A stretch of DNA of 64,000 nt from Ceratorhiza oryzae-sativae (GCA_030998015.1 JARWMV010000243.1:1054001-1118000); one strand, 5' to 3'; shown: positions 1 to 11,824, counted from the first letter of the stretch. Made by a program: numbers and translations. The notes: generated from the letters alone by a model not told the origin.

Positions 1-2000
1 ATTTGGCTCTGCAGCGTTTCTGCCGCTTCTTGGACATTTCTGTCGGAATCTTGGGCCATAAGCATAATGAGGTTAAGCTGTATTTTTTGATTTTGTAAGT
101 ATAGGCGAGTTTATATCGGATGAACACGTACCATTTGTACAAGACAGTCCATTCCGGCGTGGAGCTCGACCCATTGTTTAGGCTATAGCCGAAACATTGG
201 CACGAAGACCTTTTAGGAAGACACGGTCAATGCGCACCTTTTCTTCTACAGCTGCACGCATACGTCTCAAGACCCAAGGTGCCCAGGCGGGCTCCACAAT
301 TTGGCTGACATATCCGAACGGCCAGACCTCTGCGTGAACTATCATGAATGCACAATCCATATTCATAGGTGACGAAAACGAACCTTGATTGTTGGCAAAC
401 AAAGCCTGTTGCTTGCGAGCCTTTTCCTGTTCTTCTCTAATCGAGAGGAAAAACTCGAGGAACCATTTGGTGAGGAACAGCAAGCGAAGGTTGTCCTTTT
501 CGGTAAATCTTGGTCGTTCCGCTCGAATGTCTTTAAGCACCGAGCCCATGAATGCTACAGAGATCCTCTCAGTTAAATACGAAAGTGAGAAAGGGGAAAC
601 AAACGTACTGTTGAAGCAAGATTCAACAAACTGCCCTGCGTACCCGGCAAGCGCACTGAGTGCATCCGAGCTCAGAGGATTAAACACCCCAACTTCATCC
701 ACTTTGACCGTCTTTTTGGCGCGTTTTTGCTTGGTCATGTCAATCATCTGCGATGGATCGGCCTTGATGGCTTCTTGACGGTGGAGAACATAAACTTGTT
801 TGTCCTATCGCGATCATGGTCAGTCTCGAAAGGAAAGAAAGGAGGGGCAGACGTACTGCTTTGAGCGCGATGGTCGTTCCGAACCGACTATGCCTCGTCG
901 GCGCTCCCTTTCGACTCATTTGCTTTTGTCGCGTTTCTCTTTCCAATAGCGCCTTGAGCTCCCCGTCCTCTCCATCTCCTACCATCCCAGCCTTTCGAGG
1001 ATCCTTTCCTTTCTTACCCTGAACCCTCACCACGTCCCGAACACCAACGCCTCTGACGAGCAAATACGAAATTTCCAACAGCACTGCGCTAAACTCGGCA
1101 AAGGCGTGGTTATCCGCATTAGACGCGCACATGAGAATGAAATCGAGCAGGCCGGTGTCACGTAGGGAAATCAGCAAGCGGGATTGGAGAGAGGCGAGGG
1201 ACGTCGAGTTGGATGAGAGCGATGAGGATGTGCGTGGTGGGTCCTTGAGGACCAGCAGGTTGCGGAAGATGTGTAAAACTAGGGAAATGATTTGCGAGTC
1301 GCGGTGTGCTCGGACTCTGTGATTGTGGTTGAATTCATTTGCGCATTTAAATACGAAGCTGGACGTACGGCTTGTCCATGCACGCCACCAAGATATTCCG
1401 CAGTGCTTCGAGAGGTTCAGGACGCGAGAGCACCTCTTTGTAATGTAGTTGTGCAAGCAACAACGTCGCATAATCGGTCTTTTCATCCACCCGCTCGTCC
1501 AACTCTTTGAGCTCCTCGGCAATATCAATCGGCCAAGTCATAGCGGCGATCACATCCGCTGCCACGCCCTATTAGTTACACTCCCCGTCTATCATACCAG
1601 ACCACAAACTCACCACACGCAACAGCCCTCTTATCCCCCGCCCAACCTTTTCCCCTTCTCCCAGCCGTCTCAACTAAGATGGGGACAAGGTCGTTGATCA
1701 ACACCCTTGTCTTCCAAAACATGCGCGCTACAGTTCGTTCGTCGTCGTCATCATCCTTTCGCCACAGCTTTTTCAAGTCCTTTAGACATCCTAAACAATC
1801 ATCTCCGGGCACGTATCGCGTCTCGTTTGTGTCCGGATCCGTCTCGACACCTCCCAAAGCCGTGACGACCGAGTGAATCACTGGCCCGAGGATATCCTCT
1901 CGGTCCGTTCGGGATTTTCCTCGCCGGCTTGTCTCTGTTTTTGTTCTTCATTTTCAGATTCCGAGGAAATATCGACTGCTTCGCCATCGTCGGACGACAT
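1..2000 (-). CDS. Timeless/Tof1/Swi1 fork-protection protein, N-terminal part (runs off the left edge)
   Basis: The family forms the fork protection complex with Tipin/Csm3, travels with the replisome and supports the S-phase checkpoint in the nucleus. The acidic N-terminus (MSSDDGEAVDISSESEN) is followed by the Timeless domain start (ILGPVIHSVVTALGG, then VARMFWKTRVLINDLVPIL). Next come TWPIDIAEELKELDE, ALRNILVACMDKP, HIFRNLLVLKDPP and, near the edge, WVELHAGMDCLVQM. Exons that fit are 2000-1614, 1568-1369, 1316-857, 804-132 and 77-1, joined by 44-54 nt introns. The frame breaks twice by one base: near 1890, between the acidic start and ILGPVIHS, and near 181-188, just before WVELHAG. Neither break offers room for an intron, so I treat both as likely sequence errors. 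About 570 residues are visible, where the family has roughly 1000-1200. Family assignment is firm; the exact start is less so because of the first break. Confidence 0.86.
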
Positions 2001-2602
2001 GAGGTGCGGTGTCAACGGTCTGTGTGGGAGACGCGTTTGTGTCACGTGATGGATGTTTACAGCGTGTGGGTTTGTGGCGTACCCACGATGCTCAGCTCTT
2101 CTTCCCCTTGGCCACCTTGCCCTTGTCCATGTCATGGTGGCCCTATTACGTTTAAGGTGCTATTGATGTATCCTAATTGCGATCCCCTGGCGGACTTTGG
2201 GTGCCACGCTGGTTTAATGTCCAGCGTACATGACGAGCGCAGTCTAACGCCCCACATACAATCACTATACCCCGGGGATCTAAGCACCCTCTTCGCTCTT
2301 AAACAGGATCTCCGATGTTACCCTACATATCGAACGCGAGAACTCCGCTTTGACAGCACGGTAGACGCGCGTCCGAAGAGCAAGCCTCGTTGCGTAGACA
2401 CGTTGTATCGGCAGACGAACTACCGGGTATTCCTCGGCAAGGAGGGGGGGAGGGAGCAGACTTGGGCTGTGAGAGTGAGTGAGTGAGAGTTTCAGCTCGG
2501 TAGAGGTGCATGTATTGACGAGAAGACTCTATGCCATGATATATTCAAACAACGCCACTACCCAGTAAAAAGCGATGCCCTTTCCAGAAGCCATAGCCGG
2601 GC
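2001..2602. other. Intergenic, Timeless 5' side to Nudix 3' end
   Basis: Both flanking genes run leftward, so this holds the Timeless promoter and the Nudix 3' region. The open frames here (for example on the + strand at 1929-2486) have no recognisable protein character. No RNA gene or repeat was seen. Confidence 0.5.
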
Positions 2603-3747
2603 TCAGACCTCCCACACCTTTCGAGCTTCAAACTCGCGTTTATCGACAGTAGCAATCCACCATCGCTGCATACCCGATTCGGCTTCTTGACCAGCATCGA
2701 TCGGACCATAGTCCACGCGTCCGACAAAGGGTGTATGCGTGAGCAGGAGGGGGACCCAGAGGGGATCGTCTTTCCACATCGAGTGGTAGGGAAATGGGGG
2801 GAGCGAGGTGGGTTGGGGTTGGGGTGTGGAAGTGCCTAGGTCAGGTTGGGCCAAGTCGGATTGGGTTGCGAAAGACTGGACGGTGGCAGCAGAGGATTGG
2901 ACGGATAGCCCATGATCGGGATCGAGGCTGGCTGAATCGGGACGGGAGCCTAGGTCAGGAAACGCGAACCATTCGGGTCGCATTTCGTCTGTTCTGCAGC
3001 GTGGACGAGGAGCGTACGTAAGTTGACGGCCGGACAAGGCAAGTGTAGACGGGGATGAGGGAAGGTGCGGTCAAGGTCGAATGAATGCGTATGAATAGCA
3101 GACGTAAAACGAGAGGAAAGAAGGCATCGACATGTCAATATGATTGAAAGGCCGCGGGGTGGCCAGACGAGCCAATGGACTAGCCGAGATGAACAACGTT
3201 TACTCACTCTTGTTCTGCCCCCGTATAGGTGGTCGCCTTGAAGACGGTGATATGGTGCGCAAAAGTGCCACCCTCGCCCACAAACAGCAATACACCACAT
3301 GGCTCTAGGGGAGCATCTATCCCAGCTTCTTCCTACCCCAAGCCAAGCGCGTTAGGCGCGACATGAACGAGTGAAGAGCGGGACGAACCTTGAGTTCCCG
3401 GACCCCCGCTTCAAGCACCGTCTCGCCGGGATCGACCTTTCCACCAAATCCGTTGTACATGCCTTTTCCAAATCCACGTTTCTTCATCCCCAATAGGACC
3501 TGTACCCGAGAATCAGCGAGCTGCGGGAAAAAAGCGAGAAATGGGCGCGTACCTTTTTGTTTTCGCCATCCCAAACGAACGCGTTTGTGTACCTCTGATC
3601 GTATTGGTTAGCGGTCCAAACGCGAGATGAAACAGATGAGCAGACCTTGACGACGGAGAATGGTCTCCAGGTGTCGTAGCCGTCGGCGTGTGCATCTGCG
3701 GTGACGGCATACGAGTCGCAGGCGGGTAAGCCGGCCGGAACAGCCAT
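2603..3747 (-). CDS. MTH1/NUDT1-like Nudix hydrolase (oxidised purine nucleotide sanitation)
   Basis: By family, it hydrolyses oxidised purine nucleoside triphosphates such as 8-oxo-dGTP to monophosphates, keeping damaged bases out of DNA. Five exons read cleanly: [29 protein letters not shown], then [20 protein letters not shown] and the Nudix box. The box ([19 protein letters not shown] followed by EEAGIDAP) is split by an intron directly before [25 protein letters not shown] joins [13 protein letters not shown] across a phase-2 intron. After that, [15 protein letters not shown] matches the C-terminal part of MTH1, which reads MWPDDSYWFPLLL. About 45 residues rich in Ser, Gln and Pro are inserted between the WFAFPD and MWKDD elements, where animal MTH1 has only a few. 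It starts 228 bp from the PLC start on the opposite strand, so the two genes probably share a promoter region. No frame break is seen. Confidence 0.87.
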
Positions 3748-3974
3748 CGGAGCAGTGACTGGGCGTGTGTGAGGAGTGACGGTGGTGCTGTAATGGCTTA
3801 TCTAAAATCACGGAATGTATAAATAGTTAGCACCGCTCTGGGGTTCAGGCGCGCGATGAGTCGGTGCCGCCACGCTCGGGCTCAGCCTAGTCAAAACCCC
3901 CACCGCCCGATGGTTCTCCCGTGAGCTCTCCCTTCCCCCCCGCTCTGTCTGCCCCGCGCTCATCGACGTCAGTC
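3748..3974. promoter_or_regulatory. Divergent promoter region, Nudix (-) and PLC (+)
   Basis: The two start codons point away from each other over 227 bp, so both promoters must lie here or overlap the neighbouring 5' ends. A TATA-like stretch (GTATAAATA) at 3816-3824 is the only element I would mark; its strand of use is unknown. An alternative in-frame PLC start at 3921 would shorten the region. Confidence 0.45.
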
Positions 3975-6900
3975 ATGGCCTCGCCGCCGCCCCTCCAGCG
4001 CGCCCAGCCGCTCGTCTCTGCTGCCGGCGTGCCCTCCCCCGCCCCCCCCCGACCCCGTCGACGGAGCAGCCGTACGTGCTGCTCACCACCCTCCCCCGCC
4101 GACACCGCTCCATCCGCGACAAGGTCGGCCACAAGCTCAAGAAGCTCCTGTCGCGCGCCAAGTCGCTCGCGTCGTCCGATGACCGCGTCCGCATGGAGCA
4201 CCAGCCGCAAGAGCCAGCTCGGCCCCGACATTCGGAATTAGAAGACCTGGGAACCAACGTTCGCGTGGACACACACGGCCGAGTTCACAGGCGCACCGTA
4301 TCTGATACCTCCCAGTTCATCGATTCCGTTCGGCGTCTGGCCCGACGCAGTCTTTCGTCCGTCCCTGCGCCCTCCCACACCCCCTCGCCCGACACCTCAT
4401 CCAGCGAAGTCCTCGACAAGGCCGCTCCCGCCGACCCCGATGGTCTGCATCCATATCGCCATGCAGCAGCAGCGGCCGCCGCCGCCGCCGGTGGTGTGTC
4501 ACCCGCCCACAGTCGTCCGCTCACCCTCGTCACTACCCGCTCCCAAGGCTCGACCCGCACACCTCGGGTCGACGAGGAAGACGAGTCCGCCCTCGATGCG
4601 TACAACAACGACCCGTCGGGCAGCTTCCTGTCTCCCCGCTCGCTGACCGTACCCGAGTCCCCAACCATGTACAAGGACGAGTACGTGAGCGGCAACCCAG
4701 GAAACAGCCAAGACAAATCTCTGTTTGCTGATGATCTCGGATCGTCGACCGGGACGGGCACCCAGGCCACCCCCGCGACCAACGCGCTCGAGCTCGCAGC
4801 CGACGACGATCTCACGCCCCAGGCAGCACCCAAGGTCGTCGAGTTTGCCGCTCCCAAGCCGACCCCGGCGTCCAAACCGATTTCCAGCTCGCGCCCTAAA
4901 TCGGCTGGCCCGCTCATTCGTCATCCGCAGACCATTGTCCAAGCGGCGGGCGACATGCTCGAGCCCAAGATCCCGGATGAACTCGTGACTGGTACGCTCA
5001 TGAAAAAAGTCACCCAGAAAAAGGCAAGTCAATTATTAGGTTCGGGATGTGTGAGAAAACGAGTCGTGTGCCTCGTGAGAAGGATGAGCAGAGTGTGTGT
5101 GTGCAGCCCTGGAAGTGGGCACGAGGGGAGCATGGATGGCTGCGTGAGGCTCATGCCTCGAGGGATGAGATCTGCCTCTGGGGGATCTGAGCTTTGGCGA
5201 GGGTTGAATCGTAGGGTAGCACTACTAACACGCTCCATCCCTTTAGACTCGACAAAAATTTTTCAGGCTCGACGCGGACCAAGGGCTCGTCACATGGGAG
5301 AGCGAAAAGGCCGGAATCAGTAAGTCGTGCTTCCCCTCTCCATCCTTGGATGATGCAAAAAAACATTTTGAGATTTCTGGTCAAGTATGATTTCATACGA
5401 TGCGAGAAATATTAGCTTTACCATCTGATCATTTTCATTTCGTCTTGTGATTTGGAGGGTCGGATGCTGACATATTGTCAAATTACAGTCAACGTTGAGA
5501 ACATCAAAGAGATCCGAAGAGGAGAGGCTGCGCGTTACTATCGCGAGCTGTTCAAGTTTCCGATCGAAAAGGAAGAACGCTGGCTCACGATCTCCTATAC
5601 ATCTGGTTTGTCCCCTTTCCTTTCGCCCCTCAGCCTCGGCTTACGCTGCCCTCGTACAGACAACAAATACAAGCTCCTGCACGTCATTGCATTTTCCCAG
5701 TACGTTGCCGAGCTATGGGAACGCACACTTCTCTCCTTGCGGTCGATGCGCCAAGACGTCATGTCCGGTCTGGTTTCGCCGGCCCACATGTGGGAACGGC
5801 ATTACTGGAGCGGAGCAGACATGAGCCACGATGGACGACTCGAGTTTGAGGAAATGGAACGGCTATGCAGGCGCCTGAACGTTTCGGTCAGCCGGGAAGA
5901 ACTTTTGGAACGATTCAAGGTTCGTTTTCTTATCCATCCGGTTATTCAGTCGGGTTGGGCTAACCGGGGCGTAGAAAGCAGACAAGGGCAGTAAAGGATA
6001 TCTGGATTTCTCAGACTTTCAACAGTTTCACAAGAAGTTGCAAGCCAGGCCCGAGATCAAGCGGTTGTGGAACCGAATGAGAGGAGAGGGCTTGTTTGAT
6101 TTTGACGTGTTTGAACGGTTCATACGTGTGGAGCAAAAGGTGCGTTTTATTTGCTCATTGGCTGAAATGAATATTGACAGACCATTGATCTCAGCAGTCA
6201 GACATTCCGCGGGGAGAGATTGAACGGCTGTTCAGCAAGTATGCTGGGAGCAGTGCGCTCATGTCTGTCGAACTGCCTCCCACCCCAGCCCGACCTGCTT
6301 CGCCTCGCCGGTCAAACACGTCCTTGCCTTCCTCTCGCCCCGAAAGTCCGATCACGCGTCGAAGCACTAGCCCTCCACGGACTGCGACTCGGAACAGGTC
6401 ACGCTCTCGTTCTCGCTCGCATTCGTTTGCCAAGCTTGTACCCAGCGCGTTGAGCGGCAAGGTGCCCCCGAGTGCCTTTTGCCCTCAGAGGACCACCACC
6501 GCAAGGACGAGAAAGATCTGGAACACACGGTCGAATCTCCTAGCACCGATTTGATTCTCCCTCCACATTTGACGTTGGACGATTTCAGCGCCTTTTTACT
6601 CTCGGCTGATAACTCGGCGTTTGGTGATCATGCACACGACATGAGCCGGCCGTTGTCGGAATACTTTATCTCCTCGTCTCACAACACATATCTCGTCGGG
6701 CACCAACTTGTCGGCGAGAGTACAATCGAGGGGTATATTCGTGCGCTCTGGTCTGGGTGCAGAAGCGTCGAAGTCGACATTTGGGACGGGGACAGTGAAC
6801 CAGTCATCACCCACGGACGAACTCTGACGGGAAGCGTGTCCCTCCGGCACGTCGCGCAGGCGATTGCCAAGTATGCGTTTGTCGCGAGCCCGTACCCGGT

Positions 6901-8608
6901 GATCATTTCCGCCGAGATGCACGCAGGGATCGAGCAGCAGAGCCAAGTCGCAGCGATCTTTCGCGAGGTGTTTGGGACCATGTTGTGTACCGCGCCAGTC
7001 GAGGGGAGCACGTGGGCCGGACCGGGGTCCGAGGACGAATTGGACGCGTTGCCGAGCCCGGAGGAGTTGAAGGGTCGGGTGTTGGTCAAGTTTAAGAATG
7101 CGCTCCTGAGCGAGGTCGAGGTCGAGGTCGAGCACGAGGATGTTTTTACCGAGGAGAGTGCGAGTTCGGATGTTGAGAGTGTCAAGGGTGCGTTTGACAG
7201 CTTATGGTTGAGGTTATAAATTGATGTATGGAATACAGGTATCAGCCGAAGCAAGTCCATCGCGAAACGAGTCCGACGGAGCTTTTTGGGCAAACGACCG
7301 GACCCGAGTGAACTGTATGGATCGACTGGGACAACATCCAGCCCTCACAATCTCGACCCAATGTCCGCAGCATTGGCCCCGTCCTCGCCTCCATCTGGCT
7401 CCTTGCAGACTTCGTTCTCCTCGCCGACTTCGCCCCCACGCAAGAAGCAGCGCGCCTACTCGAACCGGTCTGACCACGCCTTTGAAAGGGAAAAGCCGAA
7501 ACTCAAAATGTCTCGCTCGCTCGCCGACTTGTTGATTTACACCGTCGGAGTCAAGTTTAGAGGCCTGAACAAGAAGGAGCGATACGGCGTGGAGCAAATG
7601 TTCAGTCTGAGCGAAAAGACTGCAAACAAGGTCGTCAAGGAGAACGCTCTGGGCCTCGTCAAGCACACTCGAACCAATCTCGTGAGGCTGTATCCCAACG
7701 GCACGAGGGTCGCCTCGACCAACTATGACCCCACTCGGTATTGGGCTGCGGGCGTACAGCTTGTTGCATTGAACTGGCAGACGATCGGTGAGTTTCGAGG
7801 GTTCTGATGTTGGCGGGGATGAGAGAGACTGATGAGGCTCGGTAAGATCTGGGGAACGCGATCAACCAGGCGATGTTTACGCGGAACAGCCGGGCTGGGT
7901 ATTTGTTGAAGCCCGAGGCGTTGCGGCTCAAGGACTGCAAGGATCAGCTATTGCGCCGGACCGAGTACTTTTTGGATATTACTGTGAGTGGAAATGGCAT
8001 CGGCGGTGTATGTGGCTTCCTGACATGAGGATGTGATTAGGTCATTTCGGCACAGCAGATTCCTCGTAGACGAGACGAAGTCGGTCGTGAGATTATCAAG
8101 GACGAGATCATGGACCCGCTCGTCGAGGTTTCGCTGCACGTCCCCGACTGGCCAAGTGCACCAGTTCAAGACCCCAATTCTCCACCTGGGAAAAGCGCGC
8201 CCTCGGGCAAACGAACCGACAGCACGTCTGGCAAAAAGAGCGACAGCAAGTCGTCTGAACGCCGCACCTACCGCACGACGGCCGTCAAGAACAACGGATT
8301 CAACCCCGTTTGGGAAGAATCCGTGTCGATCCCGTTTACATGCGTAGGGGACATGTGGGATCTGATGTTTGTGCGCTTCGCCGTGATGGATGATGATGAC
8401 GATGACGAGCCACTTGGGATGTATTGCGCGTCGTTGGGAAGCTTGAGGCAGGGTATGTTCCGTTTCTTGCTATCTAGGCGAAGTTCGTGGTGTATTGATA
8501 GACGTTGTGGCGTGAGCAGGCTACCGACATCTTCCGCTGCACGATTTACAGTTTTCGCAGTATTTATTCTCGACACTATTTGTTCACATCTCTATTCGTC
8601 GGGCTTGA
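3975..8608 (+). CDS. Phosphoinositide-specific phospholipase C, delta type
   Basis: It cleaves PIP2 to diacylglycerol and inositol trisphosphate at membranes in a Ca2+-dependent way. Domain order: a Ser/Pro-rich N-terminal extension of about 330 residues with an Ala-9 tract; a PH domain (GTLMKKVTQKK then TRQKFFRLDADQGLVTWES); EF-hands (DMSHDGRLEFEEM, KGSKGYLDFSDF); the X box; a Ser-rich linker; the Y box; and a C2 domain (DPLVEVSLHV, NNGFNPVWEE) ending HISIRRA. Catalytic residues seen in the X box are the His-Asn of SSHNTYL, Glu and Asp of VEVDIWDGD, the His of THGRTLT and the Glu of ISAEMHAG. The Y box has RLYPNGTRVASTNYDP. The first intron (5024-5246) is GC-AG. Two single-base breaks occur: in a C9 run at 4042-4050 near the start, and in a T run near 6477 between the linker and the X box. 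The start at 3975 is preferred; 3921 is in frame upstream. It resembles fungal Plc1. Confidence 0.95.
4465..4491 (+). repeat. GCN-type trinucleotide tract (poly-Ala) in PLC
   Basis: GCA and GCC/GCG codons in a row encode about nine alanines in the disordered N-terminal extension of the phospholipase. Such tracts vary in length between strains. Confidence 0.7.
5024..5246 (+). other. GC-AG intron in the PLC PH domain
   Basis: The exon ends AAAAAG and the intron begins GCAAGT, a perfect U1 match except for GC in place of GT. It ends CTTTAG and carries a TACTAAC branch site at 5223-5229. Splicing joins KKVTQKK to TRQKFFRLDADQG in frame and restores the PH domain; no GT donor nearby does so. Confidence 0.8.
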
Positions 8609-9190
8609 GGTTGCTAATTCGGCCATAATACACTCCTTCGGGTTAATGCCTATTCCCTTTGTTACTCGATTCATTTCATTCGGTTTCGATACCCCTCCAA
8701 TCGCTGTGTTCTAGCTTAGTCGTAGTCAGCCTTGTATACAAATTACTCTAAATTGTTATTGTTATCGGGTTTCGCCTGTCATTGTGCCGCGGACTTCGAT
8801 CTTTCTTGGGTGTCACAAGCGTCAAAGCAAGGGGTAAAGCCGGAGGGTGGGTCTATCGGGCGAACCGGGTTGGCTGGGGGAATCTGTAATGGCGCGATGC
8901 TTGCTGGGAGATAGGATCTACGCCCAGGTGCGGCGAGTGTCTCGCATACAGTGGCCCCAGCGCACGAACCGACGGCAGCGAGGTCCGAGGCGAGAAGGCA
9001 GCGGCAGAGGAGCGCCCCAATCAGTGCATTAATGGGGATTCACCATCAGTGCCGAGAAAGTCCTGGGTGTATGCGGGGGCTGCGATAGGTCCGGTGTGCC
9101 CCGAGAACAGGAGCACGTGTCGGCTGGTCGATCAGGTCACACGGTTCAAGAAGGCGCCGACATCCCTCTCGAGCTAAGCTATATGGCGCA
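8609..9190. other. Intergenic between PLC 3' end and ACS promoter
   Basis: The left part is AT-rich and likely PLC 3' untranslated region. From about 8820 it becomes GC-rich and runs into the acetyl-CoA synthetase promoter, with a CCAAT motif near 9016. No coding signal seen. Confidence 0.5.
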
Positions 9191-9198
9191 TATATAAG
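9191..9198 (+). promoter_or_regulatory. TATA box of acetyl-CoA synthetase
   Basis: The sequence TATATAAG lies 238 bp before the start codon. A weaker CATATAAC at 9338-9345 could drive a shorter transcript. Which is used decides whether the upstream ORF at 9356 is in the mRNA. Confidence 0.5.
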
Positions 9199-9355
9199 GC
9201 CCGACTCAACTGCCCCGAACCCTCGCTCGCTCTCCGATAGCGCTTGGACGGCGACCATCACCCATCTTCCCTTTAGCCCAGTTCCGCACCGCGTCCATTT
9301 TAGGTCGTGCTCCTAACTAGTTCCTCTCTTCTATCCGCATATAACTACTGTGCGC

Positions 9356-9439
9356 ATGCTCCACTCTGATCTTCCCACCATCCACGAAACTAACATCTCT
9401 GCCCCTCGCCCAGTTTCATCCGCTTTCGATCCACTATGA
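9356..9439 (+). promoter_or_regulatory. Upstream ORF overlapping the ACS start (ATGA)
   Basis: An ATG at 9356 opens 27 codons (MLHSDLPTIHETNI... ending FDPL). Its stop TGA occupies 9437-9439, overlapping the ACS start ATG at 9436-9438 as ATGA. If transcription starts at the upstream TATA box this is the first ATG of the mRNA, and ACS translation would need leaky scanning or reinitiation. The reading is exact in the sequence; function is inference. Confidence 0.5.
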
Positions 9440-11824
9440 CCGCTGAAGACAAAGTTCATGACGTCCACGAGGTCGCCCCCCGCATGAAGGGCACCGACGG
9501 CCGCCCCAAGCCTCACGTCGGCCCCGGTTTGCAAGACTATCAGGCGATCCATGCCAAGACCATTGGCCCGGGCTCGGAGGAGTGGTGGGCCAAGGTGCGC
9601 TCAGTCCCCTCGTCATCGAGCGTAGTCTGAATCTGACATTTGCGCAGGCGGCAAAAGAACTGTTGTACTGGCATCGCCCGTTCGAGACCGTACGTGCCGG
9701 GTCGTTTGAGGAGGGCGATGTCGCGTGGTTCCCCGAGGGTGGGCTGAACGCGTCGTACAACTGCCTTGACCGATGGGCGTTCCAGACCCCCGACAAGGTA
9801 CCGCGTCCTATGCCTATCGTAGTTTAATCTGTATTTACCCGTTCACGTACAGCCCGCTATCATCTACGAGGCCGACGAACCCGGCGAGGGCACGACCATC
9901 ACATACGCCCAACTCTTGCGCGAGACATGCAGGATCGCCAACGTTCTCAAAGAATTCGGCGTCAAAAAGGGTGATACCGTTAGTATCTACCTCCCCATGA
10001 CATGGCATGCCGCGGCCGCCTTTCTCGCTTGCGCTCGTATCGGCGCAGTGCACAGCGTCGTTTTTGCTGGATTCAGCGCCGAGTCGCTCCGTGATCGTGT
10101 GATCGACTGCCAGTCTCGGGTCGTGATCACCACGGACGAGGGCCGTCGTGGTGGCAAGACCATCGCGACCAAGGCGATTGTCGATTCCGCGCTCAAGGCT
10201 GCTCCGGGCGTCGAGCATGTGCTCGTCCTCAAGCGCACGGGCGGAGAGGTCAACATGGTCGCAGGCCGTGACAAGTGGTGGCACGAGGAGGCGGCCAAGG
10301 TTCCGAGTTACTGCCCGCCCGAGATCGTCAGCGCCGAGGACCCGCTGTTCATTCTCTACACATCTGGTTCGACTGGTCGCCCCAAGGGTGTCGTTCACGT
10401 AAGTTTATTCAATCCGGCCCTTTGTACGATCGGGGACTAAACTAATTTATTAATAGACTACGGGCGGCTATCTGCTTGGCGCGGCACTGACCGTCAAATA
10501 CGTCTTTGATGTTCACCCCGAGGACAAGTTTGCGTGCATGGCCGATATCGGCTGGATCACTGGCCACACCTACATCATCTACGGTCCTCTCCTCAACGGC
10601 GTGACCACCACCATCTTCGAGTCTACCCCCGTTTACCCCACACCCTCTCGTTACTGGGATGTCGTCCAGCGACACAAAATCACCCAGTTTTATACCTCTC
10701 CGACTGCGATCCGTCTCCTCCGTCGTCTGGGCGAGCACCACTTTGATGGCTACGACCTGAGTACGCTGCGCGTCCTCGGATCCGTCGGCGAGCCTATCAA
10801 CCCTGAGCTTGGACTTGGTACTATGACAATGTCGGCAAGAAGCAGTGCGCAATTGTCGACACGTTCTGGTGAGTTGTTTTCAATCACTACACTTCATTTT
10901 TCTCACTCGACTTCGATAGGCAAACCGAGACCGGTTCTATCGTCATCACCCCTCTGCCCGGTGCGGTCCCCACCAAGCCCGGTTCTGCCACAGTTCCCTT
11001 CTGGGGTATCGAGCCTGTCATCCTTGACCCGGTTAGCGGCAAGGAACTCGAGGGCAATAACGTCGAGGGTGTGCTGTGCATCCGCAAGCCGTGGCCATCG
11101 ATCGCTCGTTCGGTCTACAAGGACCATGCGCGTTACTTAGATACCTACCTCAAGCCATACCCCGGCTACTACTTTACTGGTGACGGTGCCGCTCGGGACC
11201 AAGACGGTTACATCTGGATCAAGGGACGCGTTGACGGTGAGCTTATCCTCGAAAGTGGGAAAAAAAGAAGGGTTACTCACAGGGATTAAAGATGTCATCA
11301 ACGTCTCGGGTCATCGTCTCTCGACAGCCGAGATCGAGTCTGCACTGATCATGCACGCGGGCGTCGCCGAGACAGCTGTCATTGGTACCGCAGACGAGTT
11401 GACAGGACAGGCTGTGCACTCATTCGTCACGCTCAAGCCGTACGTACCAGTTCTTCTCATCCATTCAGATATCTAACCTTTTTGCGCAGTGAATTCGAAT
11501 ACGATCCTACTCAGAGCGGAGCCCTTGTCAAAGAACTTACGCTCCAAGTCCGCAAAGTCATCGGCCCGTTTGCGGCCCCCAAGCAGATCTACATTGTCAA
11601 CGACTTGCCCAAAACTCGGTCCGGCAAGGTAGGAATTCCATTCATCTGAGCGTCCGTCTCACATCCAACTAACCCTGGATGGTGATTAATTACAGATCAT
11701 GCGCCGTGTGATGCGAAAGATTGTCGCAGGCGAGGCCGACCAGCTCGGCGACCTGAGTACGCTCGCCGATCCTTCGGTTGTCGATCAGATCAAGGAACAG
11801 GTTACCAAGGCACAGCGCAAGTGA
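9436..11824 (+). CDS. Acetyl-CoA synthetase (AMP-forming)
   Basis: It converts acetate, ATP and CoA to acetyl-CoA, AMP and PPi for growth on C2 carbon and for histone acetylation; the protein is cytosolic or nuclear. Eight exons fit: 9436-9594, 9648-9797, 9853-10398, 10457-10868, 10920-11236, 11292-11439, 11490-11628 and 11696-11824. Motifs in order: [33 protein letters not shown]; the AMP-binding loop [62 protein letters not shown]; and PKTRSGKIMRR with the conserved catalytic, acetylatable Lys. The exons add up to 2000 nt, one short of a multiple of three. The missing base is at about 10807, where NPE should run into [10 protein letters not shown] (GAGCTT for GAGGCTT). With it the protein is 666 residues, as usual for the family. 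Equivalent to FacA/Acs. Upstream lie a TATA box and an overlapping uORF. Confidence 0.97.

Noticed and set aside
1929..2486. 185-codon + strand frame in the Timeless 5' region
   Set aside because: It overlaps the acidic start exon of Timeless in antisense and has no recognisable protein features.
4285..4917. 210-codon open frame on the minus strand across PLC exon 1
   Set aside because: It is the antisense of GC-rich coding sequence; its Ala/Ser/Gly composition mirrors the PLC codons and no domain is seen.
9835..10398. 187-codon minus-strand frame opposite ACS exon 3
   Set aside because: Shadow of a highly biased coding exon; ACS is unambiguous.
11281..11291. Alternative ACS acceptor at CACAG (11282), adding GIK before DVINVSG
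   Set aside because: The family reads [13 protein letters not shown] without insertion, which the acceptor at 11291 gives exactly.
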